This document shows positions 57,554 through 64,000 of a stretch of DNA of 64,000 nt, in pieces. The translations under genes and the position numbers were made by a program. The stretch spans positions 248,001-312,000 of the forward strand of contig NZ_JACIJD010000003.1 of assembly GCF_014199205.1 (NCBI RefSeq), in the 5' to 3' direction. The first letter of the stretch is position 1. Each line of letters starts with the position of its first letter. The notes beneath the pieces were generated by a model. The model had not been told where the DNA came from, did not search any database, and saw only the letters and a list, made by a program, of their open reading frames with translations. The DNA is from Muricoccus pecuniae (lineage in GTDB: Bacteria; Pseudomonadota; Alphaproteobacteria; Acetobacterales; Acetobacteraceae).

Positions 57554-58627
57554 CTACCCGTTGCCGGCGGGCATCTCGTTCCCGCGGACGAGGTCGTGGA
57601 TGAAGCCGAGCTTCGTGATCACCGCCGGCGACAGCACGAAGGGGTAGAGGTCCGGCTGGCCCATGCTGCGGTTGAGGCTGTTCACCGCGAAGGCGAGGGG
57701 CAGCCAGTCGTCGATGATGCGGGTGATGTCGCCTTCCTTGTAGGGGTCGTAGTCGATCTTCGCGTGCAGCATCCCCGTGTTGTCGAGCTTCGGCTGCACC
57801 CGGAGGCCAAAGGAGGAGGCGGTCTCCAGCGTGTCGACGATGTGCAGGTAGTGCGCCCAGGTCTCCGCGAAATCCTCCCAGGGATGGGTCGTCGCATAGG
57901 CGCTGACATAGCTGTCCTGCCAGTTGGCCGGCGGGCCCTCGGCGTAGTGCTTCTGCAGCGCCTGCTCGTAGCTGATGCTGTCATCGCCGAAGACGGCTCG
58001 GCAGGCGTCGAGCTTGCCGCCGTCCCGGACGAGCTTGTCCCAGAAGTAGTGCCCGACCTCGTGGCGGAAATGGCCGAGCAGGGTGCGGTAGGGCTCGCCC
58101 ATGTTCTTGCGCCGCGTCTCGCGCTCGGCGTCGTCGGCCTCCTGCAGGGCGATGGTGATGAGGCCGTTGTCATGCCCCGTCATCACCTTCGGGCCGCTCG
58201 GGTCGGGCGAGTCCGCCAGGAAGTCGAAGGCGAGCCCCTCCGGATCCTCGTTGCGCGTGGCGAGCGGCAGGCAGAAGCGGACGAGGGTGTAGAAGAGCCG
58301 GTGCTTGGCAGCCTCCAGCTTCCGCCAGGCCTGGAGGTTGTTATCCAGCGTCGTATCGGGGACGGTGCGGTTGTGCCGGCAGGCGGCGCAGTAGCTGTCG
58401 GGTGAGTCTGCCGGGATCGTCCAGTTGCAGACATCGAATTCCGCATTCGCGCAGAAGCGCCGCGTGCGATCGGGGGAGGCGAGCGGCCGCCATTCCTGTC
58501 CCTGCTGATCCACGGCGGAGAGCTGTGCCCTGTCGGGGAGGTAGCCGAGCCGGAACTTGCAGCGCTCACAACGCGTATTCTCGAAGTAGAGCAGTTGATC
58601 GCAGTTCTGGCACCGGAAGAGACGCAT
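57554..58627 (-). CDS. Zinc-ribbon plus HExxH metallopeptidase-like protein
   Basis: A 357-residue protein. The N-terminus has a zinc ribbon (CQNC at 6-9 and CERC at 20-23) and a second Cys set (Cys59, Cys67, CAAC at 80-83). The C-terminal domain contains the metallopeptidase motif HEVGHYFW (His189, Glu190, His193), with Glu and His of HPWEDFAETWAHYLH (251-259) as the likely third ligand. It matches the putative zinc-binding metallopeptidase family (DUF2248-like) that co-occurs with transglutaminase/DUF2126/alpha-E clusters. It is intracellular, with no signal peptide. Inferred role: processing a peptide or protein modified by the adjacent transglutaminase-like enzyme. It converges with that gene. 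Confidence 0.85.
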   Translation of the reverse strand: MRLFRCQNCDQLLYFENTRCERCKFRLGYLPDRAQLSAVDQQGQEWRPLASPDRTRRFCANAEFDVCNWTIPADSPDSYCAACRHNRTVPDTTLDNNLQAWRKLEAAKHRLFYTLVRFCLPLATRNEDPEGLAFDFLADSPDPSGPKVMTGHDNGLITIALQEADDAERETRRKNMGEPYRTLLGHFRHEVGHYFWDKLVRDGGKLDACRAVFGDDSISYEQALQKHYAEGPPANWQDSYVSAYATTHPWEDFAETWAHYLHIVDTLETASSFGLRVQPKLDNTGMLHAKIDYDPYKEGDITRIIDDWLPLAFAVNSLNRSMGQPDLYPFVLSPAVITKLGFIHDLVRGNEMPAGNG

Positions 58628-58989
58628 CGGTCGTACCTTCGCAACAGAGGCAGGCGTTGGAGGCTACAAACGCGACGGTCCCGCATCTGTTGCGGGCCCC
58701 CCGCTTCCGGAGCAGCGGAATGCCTTCATTCCCGGGTAACGGGTGAAATCCAGCATGATTTTGCCTATAATTAGTGCAATAAACCTATAAATTGTTCCAT
58801 ACCGGATTGATGCAGGCAGAAACGCCGATTCTGACGGCATCCGTGTGCTTGCGAAGCTGCTCCGACCCGTGATGAGAATTGGCCGGGGCGATCTGCAATG
58901 GCGCAGGTCACCGGATGCCCCGATCGGCGACCCGGCGGTCCAATGGCGGCCCGCCTCCCGGCTCCCCTGGGGAGCCCTGGAGTGCGTGC
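58628..58989. other. Regulatory gap upstream of the nitrate-sensor gene
   Basis: This 362-bp stretch holds no recognisable gene. Its middle (58745-58800) is the most AT-rich part of the surroundings and contains a promoter-like pair. The downstream ~180 bp would be a long 5' untranslated RNA with possible hairpins: CGGGGC (58886-58891 region) with GCCCCG near 58917, and a perfect GGCTCCCC-T-GGGGAGCC at 58960-58976 close to the ribosome site. A leader of this kind would suit NasT-type antitermination, but I could not confirm the paired hexaloops that ANTAR proteins bind. Confidence 0.45.
58743..58771 (+). promoter_or_regulatory. Candidate sigma-70 promoter for the nasS-nrtA pair
   Basis: GTGAAA (58743-58748, 4 of 6) and a perfect TATAAT (58766-58771) are spaced by exactly 17 bp in an AT-rich island. 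Transcription would start near 58778, leaving a leader of about 210 nt before GTG 58990. Confidence 0.5.
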
Positions 58990-60060
58990 GTGCCCAATCG
59001 CGTCCTGCGTATCGGCTACGTCCCCCTGACCGATGCCGCGCCCCTGCTGGTGGCGGAGACGCTCGGGCTGTTCGGCCAGCACGGCGTGCAGGTGGCGCTC
59101 TCCGAGGAGTCCGCCTGGGCGGCGGTGCGGGACCGGCTGGCCCATGGCCTGCTGGACGGCGCCCATCTCCTCGCGCCCATGCCGATCGCCATGGCCAGCG
59201 GGCTGGGCGGCGTGCGCGCGACGCTCTCCGTCGGCGCAGGGATCGGCCGCAACGGCAACACCTTCACCCTCTCGCCCGCGATCGCCGAGGAGGCCGGGCT
59301 GGATGCCGACGGCACGCCGCTCTCCGCCAGCGCCTTCGCCGCCCTCGTGCGGCGCCGCGCCGCCGCAGGAGAGGCGCCCTTGCGGCTGGCGGCGGTGTTC
59401 CCCTTCTCCTCCCACCACTATCTCCTGCGCCACTGGCTCGCCGCTGGTGGCCTGGATCCGGACCGTGACCTCCGGCTGATGGCGGTGCCACCCCCTCGCA
59501 CGGCGCGGGCCCTCGCTGCCGGGGAGATCGACGGCTTCTGTGCCGGCGAGCCCTGGGGCAGCCACGCCGCGGCGCTCGGCGTGGGACGCGTCGCGCTGAC
59601 GGGCGGCGACATCTGGCCCGACCATCCGGAGAAGGTGCTCGCCTTCCGGGAGGGCCTGCCCGCCGAGGCCGCCGTGGCCGTGACCGCCGCCGTCATCGCC
59701 GCCGCGCGCTGGCTCGACGACCCCGCCAATCACGAGGACGCCGCCCGCCTGATGCAGGAGCGCGTCTTCCCCGGCATGGCGCGCGAGACCGTGCGCCTCG
59801 CCTTCGGCGGCCTGGTTCCCACGCTGCGCGGCACGCGCGCGCTGGCAGCACCGATGCGCTTCCGCGCCGCTACCCTGGCCCGGCCCGAGGTGGCCGCCTG
59901 GTATCTGGGGCAGATGAGACGCTGGGGCCACGTGCCCGCGGGCGTGTCGGATGCCGAGGCTCTCTTCTCCTACGACGACGCGATCTGGCGCTCCGCCGCA
60001 TCGCTGCTCGGGGAGGGGGAGCCTGGAATGGTTGATCTGCCGGAGGAGAGAGCAGCGTGA
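58990..60060 (+). CDS. nasS: NasS-like cytosolic nitrate/nitrite-sensing protein (NrtA-related)
   Basis: A 356-residue NrtA/CmpA-type protein without a signal peptide: it begins directly with the fold (VPNRVLRIGYVPLTDAAPLLVAETLGLFGQHG). Further family blocks are DGAHLLAPMPIAMASGLGG, GNTFTLSPAI, FPFSSHHYLLRHWLAAGG, DGFCAGEPWGSHAA and GDIWPDHPEKVLAFR. NasS is the known cytosolic member; it binds nitrate or nitrite and sequesters the ANTAR antiterminator NasT. GTG 58990 follows TGGAG; longer frames add non-conserved sequence. It overlaps the downstream nrtA by 4 nt. nasT, normally adjacent, is absent, so the regulatory role here is inferred. Confidence 0.8.
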   Translation: MPNRVLRIGYVPLTDAAPLLVAETLGLFGQHGVQVALSEESAWAAVRDRLAHGLLDGAHLLAPMPIAMASGLGGVRATLSVGAGIGRNGNTFTLSPAIAEEAGLDADGTPLSASAFAALVRRRAAAGEAPLRLAAVFPFSSHHYLLRHWLAAGGLDPDRDLRLMAVPPPRTARALAAGEIDGFCAGEPWGSHAAALGVGRVALTGGDIWPDHPEKVLAFREGLPAEAAVAVTAAVIAAARWLDDPANHEDAARLMQERVFPGMARETVRLAFGGLVPTLRGTRALAAPMRFRAATLARPEVAAWYLGQMRRWGHVPAGVSDAEALFSYDDAIWRSAASLLGEGEPGMVDLPEERAA

Positions 60061-61322
60061 GCATTGGTCGCAGAGAGGGTCTGGCCGCAGCGGCGGCGCT
60101 GTTCGCCGCGGCCCGCGGGGCGTTGCCGCGCGGCGCCTTCGCGCAGGGATCGACGGCGCCCGAGGTCCGTCGCGCGGTGCTCGGCTACATCGCGCTGACG
60201 GATGCGGCGCCGCTGATCATCGCGAAGGAGAAAGGCTTCTTCGCCAAGCACGGCATGCCCGATGTCGAGGTCTCGAAGCAGGCGAGCTGGGGCGCGACGC
60301 GGGACAACCTCGTGCTCGGCGGTGGATCGGGCGGGATCGACGGCGCGCATATCCTGACGCCCATGCCCTACCTGATGCACACCGGCCGGATCACGCAGAA
60401 CAACCAGCCCGTGCCGATGGCGATCATGGCGCGGCTGAACACCAACGGCCAGGCGATCTCGGTGGCCGAGAAGCACAAGGCGCTCGGCGCGCGTCTGGAC
60501 GCTGCCCCTCTTCGCCGCGCGCTCACGCCCGAGAGCAAGGTCGCCATGACCTTCCGGGGCGGCACGCACGACCTGTGGATCCGCTACTGGCTCGCCGCCG
60601 CGGGCATCGATCCCGACCGCGACCTGCAGACCATCGTGGTGCCGCCGCCGCAGATGGTGGCCAACATGAAGGTCGGCACGATGGACGCCTTCTGCGTGGG
60701 CGAGCCCTGGAACGACCAGCTCGTGAACCAGAAGCTCGGCTACAGCGCGATCGTCACGGGCGAGCTGTGGCGGGACCACCCGGAGAAGTCCTTCGCCCTG
60801 CGCGGCGACTTCGTGGCCTCGAATCCCCGCGCCGCGGAGGCCCTGACCGCCGCGGTGATCGAGGCGCAGCGCTGGTGCGACGCCGATGCCAATAAGCAGG
60901 AGATGTGCGCCATCGTCGGCCGCCGCGCCTGGTTCAACGTGCCCGTCACCGACATCATCGACCGCAGCCGGGGCAACATCGACTACGGCGATGGCCGCAA
61001 GGTCGAGAACTCGCCCTTGCTGATGAAGTTCTGGCGCGACCACGCCTCCTACCCCTTCCAGAGCCACGAGCGCTGGTTCCTGACGGAGGACATCCGCTGG
61101 GGCGTGCTGCCGGAAAGCACGGATACGGCGAAGCTCGTCTCCGAGGTCAACCGCGAGGGAATCTGGCGCGCCGCCGCCGAGCGCGCGGGCGTTCCGGCTT
61201 CCGAGACGCCGCGCGGCACGAGCCGCGGGCGCGAGACCTTCTTCGACGGCAAGGTCTTCGATCCCGAGGACCCCGCCGCCTATCTCGCCTCCCTCGGCAT
61301 CAAGAAACCTGGCGGCTCCTGA
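60057..61322 (+). CDS. nrtA: NrtA-like periplasmic nitrate-binding protein
   Basis: A 421-residue exported relative of the preceding gene. A Tat-like signal (IGRREGLAAAAALFAAARG) is followed by VLGYIALTDAAPLIIAKEKGFF, GIDGAHILTPMPYLMHTG, FRGGTHDLWIRYWLAAAGIDPD, DAFCVGEPWNDQLVNQ and GELWRDHPEKSFALR. The NrtA-specific C-terminal extension (WFLTEDIRWGVLPESTDTAKLVSEVNREGIW) is present. It should capture nitrate for NrtB/NrtC, but no permease or ATPase follows; the next 144 bp are non-coding and the next gene is unrelated. Either the transporter lies elsewhere or it was lost. Confidence 0.88.
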   Translation: MSIGRREGLAAAAALFAAARGALPRGAFAQGSTAPEVRRAVLGYIALTDAAPLIIAKEKGFFAKHGMPDVEVSKQASWGATRDNLVLGGGSGGIDGAHILTPMPYLMHTGRITQNNQPVPMAIMARLNTNGQAISVAEKHKALGARLDAAPLRRALTPESKVAMTFRGGTHDLWIRYWLAAAGIDPDRDLQTIVVPPPQMVANMKVGTMDAFCVGEPWNDQLVNQKLGYSAIVTGELWRDHPEKSFALRGDFVASNPRAAEALTAAVIEAQRWCDADANKQEMCAIVGRRAWFNVPVTDIIDRSRGNIDYGDGRKVENSPLLMKFWRDHASYPFQSHERWFLTEDIRWGVLPESTDTAKLVSEVNREGIWRAAAERAGVPASETPRGTSRGRETFFDGKVFDPEDPAAYLASLGIKKPGGS

Positions 61323-61466
61323 GGAGCGAGGCGACGTCGCCCTATGTTCGGGGCGCCTCGCCGGAGTTGCTGGCGGGCAGTACGGCGCCGCAAGGGCCGA
61401 CGCTGGCGCTGATCAGCCATGCCTTGGTCCTGGCGTAACCCATGCCTCGGGAGGAGCCCCTGCGCG

Positions 61467-62516
61467 ATGCGGCTTGAGGAAGCGGTCCGGCCTGAAAAAA
61501 CCGGGCACGGCGAGACCCGGCACGGCGAGGCGGAGACGGACGCGGCGGAGCCCGAGCACCCCTTCGCCCCCTATATCCGCACCCTCGGCCGCGGCCCCGG
61601 CCGCTCCCGCTCCCTGACGCGGGAGGAGGGGAGGGAGGCGCTGCGGATGGTGCTGGCGGGGGAGGCGGACCCGATCCAGGTCGGCGCCTTCCTCATGCTG
61701 CTGCGCTATCGCGGGGAGGATCCGGAGGAGATCACCGGGCTGGTCGAGGCCGCGCGGGAGGCGGTGGGCGCCGGCCCCGCGCCTGCCGGGCATCCCGGGG
61801 TGGATCTGGACTGGCCCTCCTACGGCTCGGGCCGCACGCGCGGGGCGCCCTGGTTCCTGCTGGCGGCACTGGCGCTCGCCCGGGCGGGGCACCGGGTGCT
61901 GATGCACGGCTCCAACGCCTTCACCTCCGGCATGCCCGTGCTGGAGGCGCTGCCGCTGCTCGGCCTCCTCCCCGCCCGCAGCCGGGCGGAGGCGCTGGAG
62001 GGGGTGGCCGCCACCGGCTTCGCCTACCTGCCGCTCCGTGCCATGTGCCCGCGGCTGGACGGGCTGCTGCACCTGCGCTCGCTTCTCGGGCTGCGCTCGC
62101 CGGTCAACACGGTGGCCCGCCTCATCAACCCCGCCGACGCGCCGGCCGGCGTGGACGGCGTGTTCCACCCTCCCTACATCGCCGTCCATCTCGGCGTGGC
62201 GGAGCGGCTGGCGCGGCCGCGCCTGCTCGTGGTGAAGGGCGGCGGGGGAGAGGCGGAGCGGGGGCCGGGCAAGCCGGTCGCGGCCCATCTCCTCGCCGGC
62301 GGGGAAGCGGAGGTGATGACCCTGCCGGCCCTCACCGAGACCCGCGCGACGAGTGCGGAACTCCTGCCCCTCTGGCGCGGCGAGGCGCGGGACCCCCATG
62401 CCGAGGGAACGGTGATCGGCACCATCGCGCTCGCCCTCCTCGCCATGGGGCGGGAGAGCGTGCCCGAGGCGGCCGACGCCGCGGCCCGCGCCCTGTGGGA
62501 GCGGCGGCACGGCTGA
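61467..62516 (+). CDS. TrpD2/YbiB-like protein (anthranilate phosphoribosyltransferase homologue)
   Basis: A 349-residue protein of the nucleoside phosphorylase/phosphoribosyltransferase class III fold: a helical N-domain (RSLTREEGREALRMVLAGEADPIQVGAFLMLLRYRGE) and an alpha/beta domain (VDLDWPSYGSGRTRGAPWFLLAALALARAGHRVLMHG). Instead of the TrpD loop GTGGD, it has SYGSGRTR, as in YbiB/TrpD2, which lacks transferase activity and binds nucleic acid in E. coli. Such genes often sit in nitrate-assimilation clusters as glycosyl transferase family protein. The N-terminus contains a small repeat (GHGETRHGEAE). GGAGGAG lies 11 nt before ATG 61467. Confidence 0.83.
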   Translation: MRLEEAVRPEKTGHGETRHGEAETDAAEPEHPFAPYIRTLGRGPGRSRSLTREEGREALRMVLAGEADPIQVGAFLMLLRYRGEDPEEITGLVEAAREAVGAGPAPAGHPGVDLDWPSYGSGRTRGAPWFLLAALALARAGHRVLMHGSNAFTSGMPVLEALPLLGLLPARSRAEALEGVAATGFAYLPLRAMCPRLDGLLHLRSLLGLRSPVNTVARLINPADAPAGVDGVFHPPYIAVHLGVAERLARPRLLVVKGGGGEAERGPGKPVAAHLLAGGEAEVMTLPALTETRATSAELLPLWRGEARDPHAEGTVIGTIALALLAMGRESVPEAADAAARALWERRHG

Positions 62517-62591
62517 GGCCGGGACTCGCCTCCCCCGGCTGGCTAAGGCCGGGGCTTGCCCCCGTTTGGTGAAGGCCGGGGCTTGCCCCGG
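62517..62591. repeat. Three-copy REP-like repeat with hairpin units
   Basis: A unit of the form AGGCCGGGGCTTGCCCC occurs at 62546-62563 and 62573-62589, with a diverged copy at 62517-62536, spaced about 27-29 bp. The last copy contains CCGGGGC-TT-GCCCCGG (62576-62591), a perfect 7-bp stem. It lies directly after the TrpD2-like stop. Repeated palindromic units after a stop codon fit a REP/BIME-like element or tandem terminators. Confidence 0.55.
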
Positions 62592-62639
62592 CGCGGCATC
62601 GGGGGCAGGACCGGGGGCGGAGAGACGGAAGGGAACGTC

Positions 62640-63710
62640 ATGGCTCGCAGGCACCGGATCGCGGTCATCCCCGGCGACGGGATCGGCAAGGAGACGACGC
62701 CCGAGGGCCTGCGCGTGCTCGACGCCGCCGCGCGCCGCTTCGGCTTCGAGCTGGAGCTGACGCATCTCGACTGGTCCTGCGAGACCTATGCGCGCACGGG
62801 CAAGATGATGCCGGACGACGGGCTGGAGAGGCTCCGCGCCCATGACAGCGTCTTCCTCGGCGCGGTCGGCTGGCCGGGCGTGCCCGACAACGTCTCCCTC
62901 TGGGGCCTGCTGATCCCCATGCGGCGGGACTTCGACCAGTACATCTCCCTCCGCCCCTGCCGCCTGATGCCGGGCGTTCGGAGCCCGCTCGCGAATCGCG
63001 GGCCGGAGGACATCGACTTCGTCGTGGTGCGCGAGAACACGGAGGGCGAGTACTCCTCCTCCGGCGGGCGCATGTTCCGCGGCACGGCGCGGGAGTTCGT
63101 GACGCAGGAGAGCGTCTTCACCCGCCAGGGCTGCGACCGCGTGATGAAATACGCCTTCGAGCTGGCCATGAAGCGGCCGCGGAAGAAGCTGACCTCCGCC
63201 ACCAAGTCCAACGGCATCACCTTCACCATGCCCTTCTGGGACGAGCGCTTCGCGGAGATGGCGAAAGGCTACCCGGAGATCAGCACGGACCAGTTCCACA
63301 TCGACATTCTCTGCGCGCATTTCGTGCAGCACCCCGACTGGTTCGACGTGGTGGTCGCGTCCAACCTCTTCGGCGACATCCTGAGCGATCTCGGCCCGGC
63401 GGTGGCGGGCTCCATCGGCATCGCGCCGAGCGCCAACATCAATCCCGAGCGCGAGCACCCCTCGATGTTCGAGCCCGTCCATGGCAGCGCGCCCGACATC
63501 GCGGGCAAGGGGATCGCGAACCCCATCGCCCAGATCTGGTCCGGCGCGCTGATGCTGGAGCATCTGGGCGAGGCGGAGGCCGCAGCCGCCGTGACGGGCG
63601 CGATCGAGTCCCTGCTGGCCGAGGGCGGGCCGCGCACGCGCGACCTCGGCGGCAATGCGGGCACGGCCGATGTGGGCAAGGCGCTGGCCGAGGTCGTCGC
63701 GCGGGGTTGA
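62640..63710 (+). CDS. ttuC: Tartrate/D-malate dehydrogenase family protein (beta-decarboxylating)
   Basis: A 356-residue NAD-dependent oxidoreductase of the isopropylmalate/isocitrate dehydrogenase superfamily. The N-terminal HRIAVIPGDGIGKETTPEG, VGWPGVPDNVSLWGLLIPMRRDFDQYISLRPCRLMPG, VVVRENTEGEYSS and the metal site NLFGDILSDLGPAVAGSIGIAPSANINPE with FEPVHGSAPDIAGKGIANP are intact. VSLWGLLIPMRR is typical of the tartrate dehydrogenase/D-malic enzyme branch rather than LeuB. It oxidises tartrate or D-malate with decarboxylation. GGAAGGGAACG precedes ATG 62640. A hairpin follows the stop. Confidence 0.9.
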   Translation: MARRHRIAVIPGDGIGKETTPEGLRVLDAAARRFGFELELTHLDWSCETYARTGKMMPDDGLERLRAHDSVFLGAVGWPGVPDNVSLWGLLIPMRRDFDQYISLRPCRLMPGVRSPLANRGPEDIDFVVVRENTEGEYSSSGGRMFRGTAREFVTQESVFTRQGCDRVMKYAFELAMKRPRKKLTSATKSNGITFTMPFWDERFAEMAKGYPEISTDQFHIDILCAHFVQHPDWFDVVVASNLFGDILSDLGPAVAGSIGIAPSANINPEREHPSMFEPVHGSAPDIAGKGIANPIAQIWSGALMLEHLGEAEAAAAVTGAIESLLAEGGPRTRDLGGNAGTADVGKALAEVVARG

Positions 63711-63740
63711 ACCCCGCCTTCCCGCGTCGCCACAACCATT

Positions 63741-63771
63741 GAGCCGCTCGATCCTTCTCATCGAGTGGCTC
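63741..63771 (+). terminator. Hairpin downstream of the dehydrogenase gene
   Basis: GAGCCGCTCGAT (63741-63752) and ATCGAGTGGCTC (63760-63771) pair over 12 positions, with one G-U wobble and a 7-nt loop. It begins 31 nt after the dehydrogenase stop. No U-tract follows, so it is a probable Rho-assisted or weak intrinsic terminator. Confidence 0.5.
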
Positions 63772-63775
63772 GATT

Positions 63776-63801
63776 GACACTTGAACACCCGTTCAGGTGT
63801 C
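63776..63801. promoter_or_regulatory. Operator-like palindrome
   Basis: GACACTTGAAC (63776-63786) and GTTCAGGTGTC (63791-63801) form an inverted repeat with 10 of 11 positions matching and a 4-nt spacer. It covers the -35 element and most of the spacer of the promoter described next. The TGAAC-N4-GTTCA core is typical of TetR-type sites, and resembles the TGAAC-N6-GTTCA at 1445-1460. Confidence 0.6.
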
Positions 63802-63809
63802 GGTATAAA
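63781..63809 (+). promoter_or_regulatory. Sigma-70 promoter for the gene at 63872
   Basis: TTGAAC (63781-63786) and TATAAA (63804-63809) are separated by exactly 17 bp. The first matches the consensus at 4 of 6 and the second at 5 of 6 positions. This is among the best promoter-like sequences in the window and points to the partial gene at its end. Confidence 0.6.
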
Positions 63810-63817
63810 TCGCCTGG

Positions 63818-63851
63818 GTATTGCGAGTTATTCTCAACAACATCGCAATAC
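63818..63851. promoter_or_regulatory. Fur-like box within an inverted repeat
   Basis: TGCGAGT-T-ATTCTCA (63822-63836) follows the 7-1-7 Fur layout and matches TGATAAT-N-ATTATCA at 10 of 14 positions. It is overlapped by a perfect 9-bp inverted repeat, GTATTGCGA (63818-63826) with TCGCAATAC (63843-63851). Both lie just downstream of the predicted transcription start, suitable for repression or a leader hairpin. Confidence 0.45.
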
Positions 63852-63871
63852 GAAAACGGGGTCTGGATCGG

Positions 63872-64000
63872 ATGGGGCACGACTACAGCTACATCGCCCG
63901 CAACTGCGAGCGCGCCGTGGTGACCGCCTATCGCGAACTGCGGGACGTGGGCACGAACGACTACAGCGCCTTCGGGGCCTGCACGTCGCTCTACCGCATT
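63872..64000 (+). CDS. Unidentified protein, 3' truncated by window end
   Basis: From ATG 63872 the frame is open for 43 codons to the window edge: MGHDYSYIARNCERAVVT, then AYRELRDVGTNDYSAFGACTSLYRI. The sequence looks real (codon bias, amphipathic helix) but I do not recognise the family. Its two Cys residues are in NCERA and GACTS. It is preceded by a good promoter, an operator-like palindrome and a Fur-like box, so iron-responsive or repressor-controlled expression is plausible. Confidence 0.6.
   Translation, partial: MGHDYSYIARNCERAVVTAYRELRDVGTNDYSAFGACTSLYRI

Noticed and set aside
61323-61466. Possible remnant of nrtB after nrtA
   Set aside because: No frame in the 144 bp encodes anything like a permease start; there is no evidence for a pseudogene.
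1-64000. tRNA, rRNA, CRISPR, IS elements, attachment sites
   Set aside because: No cloverleaf-type sequence, no regularly spaced direct repeats with spacers, and no transposase, integrase or terminal repeats were found.

Overview
The window is very GC-rich and densely coded, with strong G/C bias at third positions and long spurious open frames opposite most genes. Gene content points to an alphaproteobacterium, most likely an Acetobacteraceae/Roseomonas-like soil or plant-associated heterotroph: CPA1 and SLC13 transporters, a Bug-type binding protein, a Suv3-like helicase, and homogentisate, organosulfur and nitrate gene sets. The taxon is an inference from composition and gene families. I saw no tRNA, rRNA, CRISPR array, transposase or integrase.

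Layout. 1-10 kb: the 3'-truncated gene of an RND efflux adaptor diverges from an IclR-type regulator across a palindrome-rich gap. A minus-strand group follows (EAL phosphodiesterase, amidinotransferase-fold hydrolase, D-lactate-dehydrogenase-like flavoprotein, MFS transporter), then an HpaI-type aldolase and a CPA1 antiporter. 10-18 kb: a HAD phosphatase precedes a seven-gene plus-strand operon whose genes overlap at every junction, six of them by exactly 4 nt. It encodes a CgeB-like glycosyltransferase, sugar nucleotidyltransferase, methyltransferase, PIG-L deacetylase, GT4 glycosyltransferase, CelD-like acyltransferase and second methyltransferase. It reads as a complete pathway for an unidentified glycosylated product and is the best candidate here for an undescribed system. 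18-25 kb: an SLC13/RCK transporter, a GH5-like hydrolase and mfd.

25-34 kb: two MarR regulators flank a homogentisate catabolic operon: FAD hydroxylase, DUF2783 protein, metallo-beta-lactamase-fold protein, hmgA, fahA, a Bug binding protein and maiA. A 22-bp palindrome sits between the second MarR gene and the operon. 34-42.5 kb: an organosulfur operon with one ABC permease/ATPase pair, three different SsuA-like binding proteins, an SsuD-like monooxygenase, an acyl-CoA-dehydrogenase-like monooxygenase, a class II aldolase, a cupin and an AsnC/Lrp regulator. A short Cys-containing reading frame lies upstream.

42.5-58.6 kb: a DUF3597 protein behind a possible structured leader, an AI-2E-family permease with an extra C-terminal domain, a hybrid histidine kinase with a response regulator, a lipoprotein, a GH26-like RTX protein without signal peptide, a Suv3-like helicase, a Nudix hydrolase, a transglutaminase/DUF2126 protein and a Zn-peptidase-like protein. 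58.6-64 kb: a cytosolic NasS-like nitrate sensor next to an NrtA-like binding protein, with neither nasT nor nrtBC; a TrpD2/YbiB-like protein; a REP-like repeat; a tartrate/malate dehydrogenase; and an intergenic region with a promoter, two palindromes and a Fur-like box before a gene cut by the window end.
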